Shown here piece by piece: positions 7,984-16,200 of a stretch of DNA of 34,298 nucleotides. Every line of letters starts with the position of its first letter. Within the stretch, counting starts at the first letter, position 1. This DNA comes from Kineosporia sp. R_H_3. GTDB taxonomy: Bacteria > Actinomycetota > Actinomycetes > Actinomycetales > Kineosporiaceae. The stretch lies in assembly GCF_002198675.1 (NCBI RefSeq), contig NZ_MWLL01000214.1, forward strand, positions 1 to 34,298. Reading direction: 5' to 3'. The notes below the pieces were generated by a model. It did no database searches. It saw only the letters and a program-made list of their open reading frames with translations, and was not told the origin of the DNA. The position numbers were made by a program, and so were the translations under genes.

Positions 7984-10182
7984 GTGAAGGACGGAACGAC
8001 CACCGGCACGAGGACCGGAGCGACGGACGTCAGGCGGGCGCTGCTGCGGCTGCCGCGGATGCGCCGGACGGCGGCGGTCGCGGTGACCGCCGTCGCGCTC
8101 ACGGTGGGCGGGGCCGGCTGGGCCGCCCTGCCGGCGGCGGCGGCCGGCACCCCCGTCACGTACGCCGACCACACCTACCCGTCGACGGTGACCGCACCGA
8201 CGGCGGACAAGCCGCAGAGCAAGGTCTGGCGCAACGACAACGCCTGGTGGTCGGTGCTCATCTCGGCGTCCGCGGGCATCCCGACGATCCACGAGCTGCG
8301 CAGCGACCACACGTGGCGGGACACCGGCGTCGCGATCGACACCCGCGCGAGCAGCACCGCCGACACCGAGTCGTTCGGCAGCCAGCTCTACGTCGCGAGC
8401 CGGGCGTCCGGCTCGAACCTGCTCTTCTCCCGGTTCACGTACGTGCCGGGCTCGCGGACCTACGCCCGCGACAGCGGTTTCCCGGTGACCATCGCGACCG
8501 GCGGCTCGGAGTCGCTGACGATCGCCCGGGACACGGTCGGCACCGTCTGGGCGACGTGGACCCGCGGCTCCCGCGTCTACCTCGCGCACACGACGACGTC
8601 CGACACGGCGTGGACCGCGGGCACGACCGTCCCGGTCCCGGACACGACGCTGTCCTCGGACGACATCTCCGGCATCGTGTCCTTCAACCGGTCGGTCGGG
8701 ATCATGTGGTCCGACCAGCAGAGCGTCGCGGTCCGGTTCGCCATCCACGACGACGGCGACCCCGACACCGCCTGGCGCGTCGAGACGCCGCTGTCCGGCG
8801 GCCTCCTCGCCGACGACCACATCAACCTCAAGTCGCTCGTGGACGACGTCCAGGGCCGGGTCTTCGCCGCGGTGAAGACCTCGAAGACGGCGAGCGGGGA
8901 CGCGATCATCCTCGTGCTCAAGCGGACGAGCAGCGGCACCTGGACGTCGACGACCGGCGCCACCAAGGCGACCGGCGCCACCCGGCCGCAGATCGTCCTC
9001 GACTCCGAGCACAGCGTGCTCTACCTGCTCATGACCGCCCCCGAGGCCGGCGGCACGATCTACTACAAGTCCTCGCCGCTGTCGTCGCTGTCGTTCGCGT
9101 CGGGCCGGGGCAGCGTCTTCATGCAGGCCTCGGGCGCCAAGCTCAACAACGTCAGCACGACGCGTGACCCGGTGACGAGCGCGACCGGGCTCGTCGCCAT
9201 CGCCTCGGACGACGCGAACAAGCGGTACTACCACACCGAGATGTCGCTGGCGGACGGCGGCGGGGGCGGCGACACGACGCCGCCGACGGCGCCGGGCGAC
9301 GTCGCGGCGAGCGCCTCGGCCCCGACGGCGGTCGACGTCACATGGACCGCCTCGACCGACGCGGTCGGCGTCTCCCGGTACGAGGTGCTGCGCAACGGCA
9401 CCCAGATCGGCACGACGACGACGCTCGCGTACACCGACACGACCGCCGCGCCGTCGACGACGTACACGTACGGCGTCCGGGCCCGTGACGCCGCGGGCAA
9501 CGTCTCCACGGCCACTTCGGCCGCGCCCGTGACGACCCCGGCCGACCCGAACCCGCCGCCCACGGGCAGCGTGGCCTTCCGCTCGGGCTCGACGTTCTCC
9601 ACCGCGGGCGCGACCGCGCTGACCGTCGCGAAGCCGGCCGGTCTCGCCGCGGGTGATGTCGTCCTCGCGACGGTCTCGTCGCGCGGCGCACCGAAGATCA
9701 CCGCACCGGCGGGCTGGACGCTCGTGGGCAGCACGCCGAACTCGACGACGATGGTCCAGGCGGTCTACAGCCACGTCGCAGGCGCGTCGGAGCCGGCGTC
9801 GTGGACGTGGACGCTGTCGAAGACGCAGGTCGCCGTCGTCCAGCTCGACGCGTACTCGGGCGTCAGCACGACGACCCCGGTCCGGTCGTTCGCCGGCCAG
9901 GCCAACGCGAGCGGGGCCACGATCACGACGCCGGCCGCGGCCGCGACCGCGGGCGACCTCGCCGTGGCGCTCTTCGGCACCGGCCGGGCGTCGGCGATCA
10001 CGCCGCAGGCCGGGCTCGTGGAGCGCACCGAGGTGATCAGCTCGACCGGGTCGACGAAGGTCTCCGGCGCCGCCGCCGACCGCGCGGTCACGACGACCGG
10101 CACGGTCGGCCCGTTCACGGCGACGACCCCGACGGGGTCGGCCGCGAACGTCGGGCAGACCGTCGTCCTCCGGGCGGCCTGA
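7984..10182 (+). CDS. P3: exported beta-propeller, fibronectin III and C-terminal adhesion-like module
   Basis: The product has 732 residues from GTG 7984, or 707 from ATG 8059. A long basic N-region precedes a signal peptide ending near ALPAAAAG. The propeller (about residues 63-420) has the family signature (DKPQSKVWR, AWW, HTWRDTG, STAD) and the DDHINLK and GGTIYYKSSP landmarks. A Gly-rich hinge (DGGGGGD) leads to a canonical fibronectin III domain (about 425-525, TPPTAPGDVAASASAP). A further module of about 200 residues begins near GSVAFRSGSTF and contains APAGWTLVGS, ASEPASWTWTL and GPFTATTPTGSA. This last beta-rich module occurs in P4 but not in P1 or P2. GTG 7984 is downstream of a -10 box and a GGGACAGGGG sequence. 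The role is unknown; the architecture suggests a surface or matrix protein. Confidence 0.82.
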   Translation: MKDGTTTGTRTGATDVRRALLRLPRMRRTAAVAVTAVALTVGGAGWAALPAAAAGTPVTYADHTYPSTVTAPTADKPQSKVWRNDNAWWSVLISASAGIPTIHELRSDHTWRDTGVAIDTRASSTADTESFGSQLYVASRASGSNLLFSRFTYVPGSRTYARDSGFPVTIATGGSESLTIARDTVGTVWATWTRGSRVYLAHTTTSDTAWTAGTTVPVPDTTLSSDDISGIVSFNRSVGIMWSDQQSVAVRFAIHDDGDPDTAWRVETPLSGGLLADDHINLKSLVDDVQGRVFAAVKTSKTASGDAIILVLKRTSSGTWTSTTGATKATGATRPQIVLDSEHSVLYLLMTAPEAGGTIYYKSSPLSSLSFASGRGSVFMQASGAKLNNVSTTRDPVTSATGLVAIASDDANKRYYHTEMSLADGGGGGDTTPPTAPGDVAASASAPTAVDVTWTASTDAVGVSRYEVLRNGTQIGTTTTLAYTDTTAAPSTTYTYGVRARDAAGNVSTATSAAPVTTPADPNPPPTGSVAFRSGSTFSTAGATALTVAKPAGLAAGDVVLATVSSRGAPKITAPAGWTLVGSTPNSTTMVQAVYSHVAGASEPASWTWTLSKTQVAVVQLDAYSGVSTTTPVRSFAGQANASGATITTPAAAATAGDLAVALFGTGRASAITPQAGLVERTEVISSTGSTKVSGAAADRAVTTTGTVGPFTATTPTGSAANVGQTVVLRAA

Positions 10183-10199
10183 GCCGTACGCACCGGTCG

Positions 10200-10235
10200 A
10201 CGGATGCCCCGTGGCGATCGCCACGGGGCATCCGT
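10200..10235 (+). terminator. 36-bp perfect palindrome, terminator after P3
   Basis: Bases 10200-10235 form a perfect palindrome: a 16-bp stem closing a GATC centre. It lies 18 bp after the P3 stop and is the most regular hairpin in the window. No U-tract follows. Confidence 0.85.
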
Positions 10236-10261
10236 AGATCGGACGGTATCGACCCAAGTTA

Positions 10262-10300
10262 GTAACAATACGTAGACAACACATCTACCTTCGGTAACGA
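10262..10300 (+). promoter_or_regulatory. Predicted P4 promoter in an AT-rich patch
   Basis: TAGACA (10273-10278), a 16-bp spacer and TAACGA (10295-10300) form a candidate promoter inside a patch of about 45 bp that is far more AT-rich than its surroundings. GTAAC occurs twice in the patch (10262-10266 and 10294-10298), 32 bp or about three helical turns apart. Confidence 0.4.
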
Positions 10301-10340
10301 GGTGCGCCCGGGGCCCGGGCGCCACGACCGAAGGCTGTTC

Positions 10341-12458
10341 ATGCATCCCGTCACACGCACGATCCTCGGGACGGTCACCGCCGTCGCGATCGCGTCCGCC
10401 GGCGCCGGCTGGGCGGCGGCGCCCGCCGCGGCCGCCGGCCTGCCGACCACCTACGCCGGCCCGACGTTCCCCGCGACCGTCGTCGCGCCGTCCGCCGACA
10501 AGCAGCAGAGCAAGGTCTGGCGCGCCGACGGTGCCTGGTGGGCCGTCATGGCCGACACCGCGACCGGCACGCCGACGATCCACGAGCTGCTCGGCGACCA
10601 CACCTGGCGCGACACCGGGATCGCGATCGACACCCGCGCGAACAGCACCGCGGACGTCGAGACGATCGGCACGACGCTCTACGCCGCGAGCCGGACGGCG
10701 ACCGGCGACCTGCTCTTCAGCCGCTTCACGTACAGCGCCGGCAGCCGGACGTACGTCAAGGACTCCGGCTACCCGGTGACGATCGCGAGCGGCGGCACCG
10801 AGTCGCTGTCCATCGCCCGCGACTCCGCCGGGACGATGTGGGCGACGTGGACGAAGAGCTCTCGGGTCCTCTACGCCTACACGACCTCCTCCGACGCCGC
10901 CTGGTCGGTCCCGGACTTCGTGCCGTCGACCGACACGACGGTCGCCGCCGACGACGTCTCCGGCATCGTCGCGTTCAACGGCCATGTCGGGATCATGTGG
11001 TCCGACCAGCAGAGCTCGGCGTTCCGCTTCGCCGTCCACACCGACGGCCAGGCCGCGGGGACGTGGGCCACCGAGACCCCGCTGTCGGGCACCGGCATCG
11101 CCGACGACCACATCAGCCTCAAGGCGGTGACGAACGACTCCCTCGGCCGGGTCTTCGTCGCGCTGAAGACGAGCAACGACGTCGTCACCAAGGTGCCGAC
11201 CGACCCGCTCGTCGTCGTCCTCAAGCGCGAGAGCAACGGGACGTGGCAGACCGCGACCGGGGCGACCGTCGCCGACGGCGCGACCCGGCCGCAGGTCGTC
11301 ATCGACTCCGAGCACTCCCTGCTCTACCTGCTCATGACGGCGCCGGTCTCGGGCGGGGCGATCTACTACAAGACCTCGCCGCTGGCCTCGCTGACGTTCG
11401 GCGGCGGCCGGGGCGCGGTGTTCATGAAGGCCTCGGGCGCCAAGCTCAACAACATCAGCACGACCAAGGACCCGGTGGCCTCGCCGAGCGGGCTCGTCGC
11501 GATCGCCGCGGACGACACCGCGCACCGTTACTACCACGCCGAGATGCCGCTCGCCCCGGCCGGCGACCACCAGCCGCCGACGAACCCCGCCTCGGTGACG
11601 TCGACCGTCATGTCGGCGACCTCGGTGCAGTCGTCCTGGCCGGCCGGCACGGACGACGTCAAGGTCGTCTCGTACGACGTCTACCGGGACGGCGACCCCA
11701 TCGGCACCACGACGAGCCTGAGCTACACCGACACCACCGCCGTCGGCGGGACGACGTACCGGTACGGCGTCCGGTCGGTCGACGCGGCGGGCAACGTGTC
11801 GTCCCTGCGGCAGGGCGCCCCCGTGACGACGCCCAAGGTGGGCGGCTCGGTCGTCGTGCACGGCACCGCCAAGGCGGCCACCGCCGGTGCGACCGGCATC
11901 ACGGTCATCCGCCCGACCACCGTCGTGGCGAACGACATCATGGTCGTCGCCGTGACGGTGCGGACCCTGCCGACGCTCACCGCCCCCTCGGGGTGGACCC
12001 GCGTCGTCCAGACCGACAACGGGACGGCGCTGCGGCAGGCGGTGTACTGGAAGAAGGCGGGCGCCTCCGAGCCCGCGTCCTACCGGTGGACGTTCTCGGC
12101 CTCGCGGGCCGGCACCGTCCAGCTCGTCGCCTACAAGGGGCTCAGCACGACGGCCCCCGTGCGTGCGGCCGCCGGCAAGGCGAACGCCTCCTCGGCGACG
12201 AGCACCGCGCCCGCCGTGGCGTCGGCCGCCGGTGACCGGGTGCTCACGGTCTTCGGGACCGCCCGCACGGGGGCGATCACGCCGATGGCCGGGCTCACCG
12301 AGCGGACCGAGGCGACCGTCCCGACCGGGACGACGCTCACGGCCGAGACCTCCGACAAGCAGATCGCGACGACGGGAGGCGTCGGGCCGTTCACGGCGAC
12401 GACGTCGACCGGTGCTGCCGTGAGCATCGGCCACACCCTGTCGCTGCGCTGGGCCTGA
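10341..12458 (+). CDS. P4: exported beta-propeller, fibronectin III and C-terminal adhesion-like module
   Basis: The product has 705 residues. It starts MHPVTRTILGTVTAVAIASA and has a typical signal peptide with cleavage near APAAAAG. The propeller (about 30-405) carries DKQQSKVWR, AWW, HTWRDTG and STAD, then DDHISLKAV and GGAIYYKTSP. The fibronectin III domain (about 407-500) is of the P3 type (VDAAGNVSSL). The last 200 residues align with the P3 end module (APSGWTRVVQ, ASEPASYRWTF, GPFTATTSTGAA). ATG 10341 has GAAGG seven bases upstream and directly begins the signal peptide, so the in-frame upstream extension was not used. P3 and P4 look like the more recent duplicate pair by architecture. 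The molecular function is not recognised. Confidence 0.84.
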   Translation: MHPVTRTILGTVTAVAIASAGAGWAAAPAAAAGLPTTYAGPTFPATVVAPSADKQQSKVWRADGAWWAVMADTATGTPTIHELLGDHTWRDTGIAIDTRANSTADVETIGTTLYAASRTATGDLLFSRFTYSAGSRTYVKDSGYPVTIASGGTESLSIARDSAGTMWATWTKSSRVLYAYTTSSDAAWSVPDFVPSTDTTVAADDVSGIVAFNGHVGIMWSDQQSSAFRFAVHTDGQAAGTWATETPLSGTGIADDHISLKAVTNDSLGRVFVALKTSNDVVTKVPTDPLVVVLKRESNGTWQTATGATVADGATRPQVVIDSEHSLLYLLMTAPVSGGAIYYKTSPLASLTFGGGRGAVFMKASGAKLNNISTTKDPVASPSGLVAIAADDTAHRYYHAEMPLAPAGDHQPPTNPASVTSTVMSATSVQSSWPAGTDDVKVVSYDVYRDGDPIGTTTSLSYTDTTAVGGTTYRYGVRSVDAAGNVSSLRQGAPVTTPKVGGSVVVHGTAKAATAGATGITVIRPTTVVANDIMVVAVTVRTLPTLTAPSGWTRVVQTDNGTALRQAVYWKKAGASEPASYRWTFSASRAGTVQLVAYKGLSTTAPVRAAAGKANASSATSTAPAVASAAGDRVLTVFGTARTGAITPMAGLTERTEATVPTGTTLTAETSDKQIATTGGVGPFTATTSTGAAVSIGHTLSLRWA

Positions 12459-12499
12459 CCGCCGCAGGGCGCCGTCGCACCCGGCACGACCGCACCATC

Positions 12500-12536
12500 G
12501 GACGCCGGTCCGAGGCACCGCCTCGGGCCGGCGTCC
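12500..12536 (+). terminator. Terminator hairpin after P4
   Basis: Bases 12500-12515 pair with 12521-12536: a 16-bp stem with one G-T wobble and a 5-base loop, 41 bp after the P4 stop. Confidence 0.85.
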
Positions 12537-12570
12537 GGCCGTCCGGGGCCGTCCACGCAGTGGGACAAGT

Positions 12571-12620
12571 GCCTTAAGGGGACCTCAAGCCGACAGAACT
12601 GGTGCAGCAGGCAGCCATAA
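12571..12620 (+). promoter_or_regulatory. Upstream motif shared with P1
   Basis: GCCTTAAGGG (12571-12580), TCAA (12585-12588), 25 bases, then GCCATAA (12614-12620). The P1 upstream region has the same blocks with the same 25-base distance at 4423-4472. Confidence 0.35.
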
Positions 12621-12643
12621 AGCCCTTGTTAATTCTGCCGTTC

Positions 12644-12688
12644 ACCCCTGTTCAGGGGTTCCCATCCGCTAATGCACCCCCCTAGGTT
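12644..12688 (+). promoter_or_regulatory. Palindrome abutting a predicted promoter of the beta-helix gene
   Basis: ACCCCTG-TT-CAGGGGT (12644-12659) is a perfect 7-bp inverted repeat. It touches a candidate -35 TTCCCA (12659-12664), which is 18 bp from TAGGTT (12683-12688). This arrangement suits an operator. Transcription from here would leave a leader of about 390 nt. Confidence 0.4.
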
Positions 12689-13071
12689 CGGGCCCGCCCA
12701 GGAGGCGCGGATCAAGGTCCCGCCCACCGACGTACCCGGCGACCTGCCGGGTGCCAGACGCTCGGAGCGAGATGCACGGGGAAGCTCGCCATCTGTCCGC
12801 CACGACCGCTGCCGGCCCGACCGCCGACAGCGCCGGTGCCGCCCGGAACGACTGCGACACAAGCACGATCATGAGCACGAGCGCCCCCCGGACCCTCCGG
12901 GCGCAGAGCGCAAGCCGCCGTTCGGGGAACCCCCGATCGGCCGCACGCAGGAGCCCGGTGCAGCGCTCCGGTAGCCCGAAGGGGTCATCTGCGAACGCTT
13001 CCCGGCAGGACTCCTCAAGACGCCGACCCGGCCGTCGAAACACCGGCCAGCGTGCTCCCTTCGCGTTATTC

Positions 13072-13080
13072 GAGGTGATC
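13072..13080 (+). promoter_or_regulatory. Extended Shine-Dalgarno deciding the beta-helix start
   Basis: GAGGTGATC (13072-13080) matches nine bases complementary to the 16S rRNA 3' end. It is placed to serve GTG 13084 and not the far upstream in-frame ATG at 12751. Confidence 0.75.
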
Positions 13081-13083
13081 TTC

Positions 13084-14133
13084 GTGCGTCCGCGTCATCG
13101 TGTCCGGCCTGCAGGCAGGCTCCGCCGCACGGCAGTCGTCATGGCTGTCGGAGCAACGATCTCGGGCGGGCTGATCGCCGCCGACCTCCACCCCGCGAGC
13201 GCCGCGGTCACGTACGTCGTGTCCCCGGGCGGCAGCGACGCGGCGAGCGGCTCGGAGGGCGCGCCGTGGCGCACCCTCGGGGCCTCCTTCAAGAAGCTGC
13301 GGCCGGGCGACCGGCTCGTCGTCAAGGGGGGCACCTACGCCGAGCAGGTGAAGGTCACCCCGGTCAAGGGCACCGCGTCCGAGCCGATCACGGTCGTCGC
13401 GGCCCCCGGTGAGCGGCCCGTCGTCCAGGGCCTGCTCTGGCTCAAGGGCGCCGACTACTGGACCCTCGACGGGATCAACGTCACCTGGGGCCCGAAGAAC
13501 ACGAGCAGCCAGCACATGGTGAAGATGACCGGCGGCGTCGGCTGGCGGATCACGAACGCCGAGATCTGGGGCGCCCGCTCCTACGCCGGTCTGCTCGTCG
13601 CCGGGACCCCGAGCAAGTGGATGGTCGACCACAACTACATCCACGACACGTACAAGAGCAACGGCACCAACCAGGACCACCTGATCTACGTCAACGGCAG
13701 CATGGGCGGCGGGATCATCGAGCGGAACCTGCTGGCGCGCAGCGCGAACGGCCGCGGGCTGAAGATCGGTCCGCCGTCCGGCAGCAGCGCCCCGATCGGC
13801 AACGTCGTCGTCCGGTACAACACGTTCTACGACAACACCGGCCCGTCGAACCTGCAGCTGTCGTACGGCGCGAGCAGCGTCTCGATCTACCGGAACGTCT
13901 TCGACACGTCCGGCAAGGGCAAGCCGAACATCACGACGTACAACCTGTCCGGCAGCGGCAACGTCGCCAAGGACAACGTCGGCTGGCACTCGGACGGCGT
14001 CCTCGAGCCGACCAAGGGCCTCGCCGACGGCGGCGGCAACGTCATGGCCGACCCCGGCACCACGGTGACCTCGGCCGGTGTGGTGAAGACGGCGTCCCTG
14101 TCGGGCTACGGGCTGACGGCGACCGCCGGCTGA
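13084..14133 (+). CDS. Secreted right-handed parallel beta-helix protein
   Basis: The product has 349 residues. An N-terminal arginine-rich region and hydrophobic segment (AVVMAVGATISGGLIAA) end near HPASAA, a signal peptide. The mature start TYVVSPGGSDAASGSEGAPW, followed by LRPGDRLVVKGGTYAEQVKV, is the entry segment of the pectate-lyase-like/DUF1565 beta-helix superfamily. Later coils show the usual N-rich repeats (VDHNYIHDTYK, IERNLLARS, VVRYNTFYDN, SIYRNVFDTS). Family members cleave or bind polysaccharides. I could not assign catalytic residues, so lyase activity is only a possibility. GTG 13084 was chosen for its excellent ribosome binding site. It stands alone between strong terminators, directly after the P1-P4 array, with a long leader that suggests its own regulation. 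Confidence 0.85.
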   Translation: MRPRHRVRPAGRLRRTAVVMAVGATISGGLIAADLHPASAAVTYVVSPGGSDAASGSEGAPWRTLGASFKKLRPGDRLVVKGGTYAEQVKVTPVKGTASEPITVVAAPGERPVVQGLLWLKGADYWTLDGINVTWGPKNTSSQHMVKMTGGVGWRITNAEIWGARSYAGLLVAGTPSKWMVDHNYIHDTYKSNGTNQDHLIYVNGSMGGGIIERNLLARSANGRGLKIGPPSGSSAPIGNVVVRYNTFYDNTGPSNLQLSYGASSVSIYRNVFDTSGKGKPNITTYNLSGSGNVAKDNVGWHSDGVLEPTKGLADGGGNVMADPGTTVTSAGVVKTASLSGYGLTATAG

Positions 14134-14153
14134 CCCGGACCGCGCACCGCCAC

Positions 14154-14203
14154 GACGACCGCGCCGGTCGGCCGGGATCCTCCGGCCGGCCGGCGCGGTC
14201 GTC
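14154..14203 (+). terminator. Terminator hairpin after the beta-helix gene
   Basis: Bases 14154-14175 pair with 14182-14203: a 22-bp stem with one G-T wobble and a 6-base loop, beginning 20 bp after the stop. Confidence 0.87.
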
Positions 14204-14264
14204 CTGCGACGGGTGTCACCCGGCAGCCGCCCGCGCACCACTTCCCGCCGGCTGACCCGTGCGT

Positions 14265-14270
14265 CAGGAT
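14265..14270 (+). promoter_or_regulatory. Predicted -10 box of the acetamidase gene
   Basis: CAGGAT ends seven bases before GTG 14278, the same geometry as other leaderless starts in the window. The box overlaps the alternative ATG 14269. Confidence 0.4.
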
Positions 14271-14277
14271 GAGCGCC

Positions 14278-15204
14278 GTGACGAACGAGACCGTCGCCCG
14301 GGTCGGGCGCGAGCAGCACGTCTTCGCCTTCGGGCCGGACCTGCGGCCGGTGCTCGAGGTCGACCCCGGGTCCGTCGTCCGGCTCGACCTCAACGACTGC
14401 TACTTCGGTCAGGTCCGCAGCGAGGCCGACACCCCCGACACCCTCGACGACGCGCTGATCAACGCCGCGACCGGGCCGGTCGCGGTCCGCGGGGCGATGC
14501 CCGGTGACACCCTCGTCGTCGACCTGCTCGAGATCACGACCGGTCCGCAGGGGGCCGCGACACTCATGCCGGGCCGCGGCCAGCTCGGGCACCTCCTCGA
14601 GAAGCCGACGACCCGGATCCTCACGGTCGAGGGCGGCACCGTGCGGCTGGGCGACCACGTGACGTTCCCGGCCCGGCCGATGGTCGGCGTCATCGGGGTC
14701 GCGACCGGTGGCGAGGTCGCCCCGACCCTCGACGCCGGCCCGCACGGCGGCAACCTCGACGACAACCTCAACGCCGCCGGGTCGAGCGTGCTGCTGCCCG
14801 TCCGGCAGCCGGGGGCGATGCTCGCGATCGGCGACATGCACGCCGCGATGGGCGACGGCGAGGTGAGCGGCACCGGCGTCGAGATCGACGGCACGGTGCT
14901 CGTGCGCGTCGACGTGCTCCGCGGCGTGCAGGCGCACTGGCCGGTCACGGTGACCCCGACGCACTGGGTCACCCACGGCACCGCGGTCGAGGACCTCACC
15001 GCTGCCGTCGACGCGGCCTGCCAGGAGGCCGGGCGGCTGCTCGTCGACGAGTGGGGCTTCAGCGTCGAGGACGCGTTCGTGTTCCTCTCCGTCGCGTGCG
15101 ACGCGGGCATCGCGCAGGCCGTGCACCCGTGCCCCGGCACGGTCATCGCCAAGGTCAAGGTGCCCCGCGTCGACGCCTGCCCGCTGCCGTTCCGCCCGCG
15201 CTGA
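14278..15204 (+). CDS. Acetamidase/formamidase family protein
   Basis: The product has 308 residues, or 311 if translation begins at ATG 14269. It belongs to the FmdA/AmdA family, whose members hydrolyse short amides such as formamide and acetamide to ammonia and the acid. Visible family features are LDLNDCYFGQV near the N-terminus, the central GVIGVA...DAGPHGGNLD segment, LLPVRQPGAMLAIGDMHAAMGDGEVSGTG, and the late LSVACDAGIAQAV. The HGGNLD and GDMHAAMGDGE segments are conserved acidic/His-rich stretches in the family. There is no signal peptide, so it acts in the cytoplasm. It sits 57 bp before the S33 hydrolase on the same strand, probably in one transcript. I prefer GTG 14278 because a CAGGAT box lies seven bases upstream and no ribosome binding site serves ATG 14269. 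Confidence 0.9.
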   Translation: MTNETVARVGREQHVFAFGPDLRPVLEVDPGSVVRLDLNDCYFGQVRSEADTPDTLDDALINAATGPVAVRGAMPGDTLVVDLLEITTGPQGAATLMPGRGQLGHLLEKPTTRILTVEGGTVRLGDHVTFPARPMVGVIGVATGGEVAPTLDAGPHGGNLDDNLNAAGSSVLLPVRQPGAMLAIGDMHAAMGDGEVSGTGVEIDGTVLVRVDVLRGVQAHWPVTVTPTHWVTHGTAVEDLTAAVDAACQEAGRLLVDEWGFSVEDAFVFLSVACDAGIAQAVHPCPGTVIAKVKVPRVDACPLPFRPR

Positions 15205-15261
15205 CCTGCTGACGAAAGTCTCTGCCCCCGCAACGCCTCCCGACAGGAGATCGACGCCACG

Positions 15262-16179
15262 ATGACGACCACCACCGAGGGCCGCCTCACCTGGACGACC
15301 GACGACCGGGACGTCGAGACCTGGTACCGCGTGTACGGCGACCTCGACCCGGCCGCCGCCCTGACCCCGCTCGTCATCCTCCACGGCGGACCGGGGGCGG
15401 CGTCGAACTACGTCGAGCCGATCGCCGACCTCGTCGCCCAGACCGGCCGCGCGTGCGTGCTCTACGACCAGGTCGGCTGCGGGAAGTCGCAGCACCTCCC
15501 CGACGCCCCGGTCGGGTTCTGGACGCCGCAGCTCTTCAAGGACGAGATCGCCGCGATCACCACGCACCTCGGCATCGCCGACCGCTACATGGTCATCGGC
15601 CAGTCGTGGGGCGGCATGCTCGGCATGGAGCACGCCCTCGACCACCCCGCCGGGCTGCGGGCGCTCGTCGTCGCCGACTCTCCGTCGTCCATGCGGCTGT
15701 GGGTCGAGGAGGCGAACACCCTTCGCGCGGCCCTGCCGCCGGGCGTCGACGAGACGCTCAAGAAGCACGAGGACGCCGGCACGACGGACACCGCCGAGTA
15801 CGAGGAGGCGATGAACGTCTTCTACGACAAGCACGTCTGCCGGGTGCCGCAGCCGCAGTGCGTCAAGGACTCCTTCGCCCAGATCGGCGACGACCCGACG
15901 GTCTACTTCACGATGAACGGCCCGAGCGAGTTCCACTGCATCGGCACCCTGAAGACCTGGGACATCACCGAGCGGCTCACCGAGGTCGACGTCCCCACGC
16001 TGCTCGTCTCCGGCGCCCACGACGAGGCCACCCCACGGATCGTCGGCGAGATCCACGACCGGATCCCCGGCTCGCGCTGGGAGCTCTTCGCGTACTCCAG
16101 CCACATGCCGCACGTCGAGGAGCCCGCGAAGTTCAAGGAGGTCGTGAGCCGCTTCCTCGGCGAGCACGACCGGCTCTGA
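15262..16179 (+). CDS. Proline iminopeptidase-family alpha/beta hydrolase (peptidase S33)
   Basis: A 305-residue cytoplasmic alpha/beta hydrolase. HGGPG (oxyanion region) and GQSWGG with the nucleophile Ser115 are diagnostic of the proline iminopeptidase/L-amino acid amidase group. Asp254 (GAHDEATP) and His281 (SSHMPHVEEP) complete the triad. Related enzymes remove N-terminal residues from short peptides or hydrolyse amino acid amides; sequence alone does not separate the two. Length and organisation fit the group. An AGGAG site lies 12 bases before the ATG. The gene follows the acetamidase by 57 bp, which favours a shared role in amide or peptide nitrogen use. Its stop codon is embedded in a terminator hairpin shared with the convergent DUF3592 gene. 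Confidence 0.9.
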   Translation: MTTTTEGRLTWTTDDRDVETWYRVYGDLDPAAALTPLVILHGGPGAASNYVEPIADLVAQTGRACVLYDQVGCGKSQHLPDAPVGFWTPQLFKDEIAAITTHLGIADRYMVIGQSWGGMLGMEHALDHPAGLRALVVADSPSSMRLWVEEANTLRAALPPGVDETLKKHEDAGTTDTAEYEEAMNVFYDKHVCRVPQPQCVKDSFAQIGDDPTVYFTMNGPSEFHCIGTLKTWDITERLTEVDVPTLLVSGAHDEATPRIVGEIHDRIPGSRWELFAYSSHMPHVEEPAKFKEVVSRFLGEHDRL

Positions 16180-16199
16180 GCCGCGCCCTCGCGCGGCTC
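16178..16199. terminator. Bidirectional terminator between convergent genes
   Basis: A perfect 9-bp stem (16178-16186 with 16191-16199) with a 4-base loop overlaps the S33 hydrolase stop codon and lies one base from the DUF3592 stop on the other strand. Confidence 0.8.
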
Positions 16200-16200
16200 C

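Larger units (their letters stand above)
12459..13083 (+). other. 625-bp non-coding stretch: terminator, putative promoter/operator and long leader
   Basis: No ORF here is convincing. The region holds the P4 terminator (12500-12536), a motif shared with the P1 upstream region (12571-12620), a palindrome next to a promoter-like pair (12644-12688) and then about 390 bases of probable 5' untranslated RNA up to the beta-helix start. I looked for known riboswitch cores (c-di-AMP ydaO, c-di-GMP GEMM) in the leader and did not find one. Confidence 0.6.

Noticed and set aside
12672-12974. Small ORFs in the non-coding stretch before the beta-helix gene, including the 12751 extension
   Set aside because: They have no ribosome binding site, no recognisable domain and a composition typical of chance frames. 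The beta-helix start is fixed by a strong Shine-Dalgarno at 13072.
12690-13083. Known riboswitch in the long leader
   Set aside because: I looked for c-di-AMP (ydaO) and c-di-GMP (GEMM) core sequences and found none. A covariance scan would be decisive but cannot be run here.
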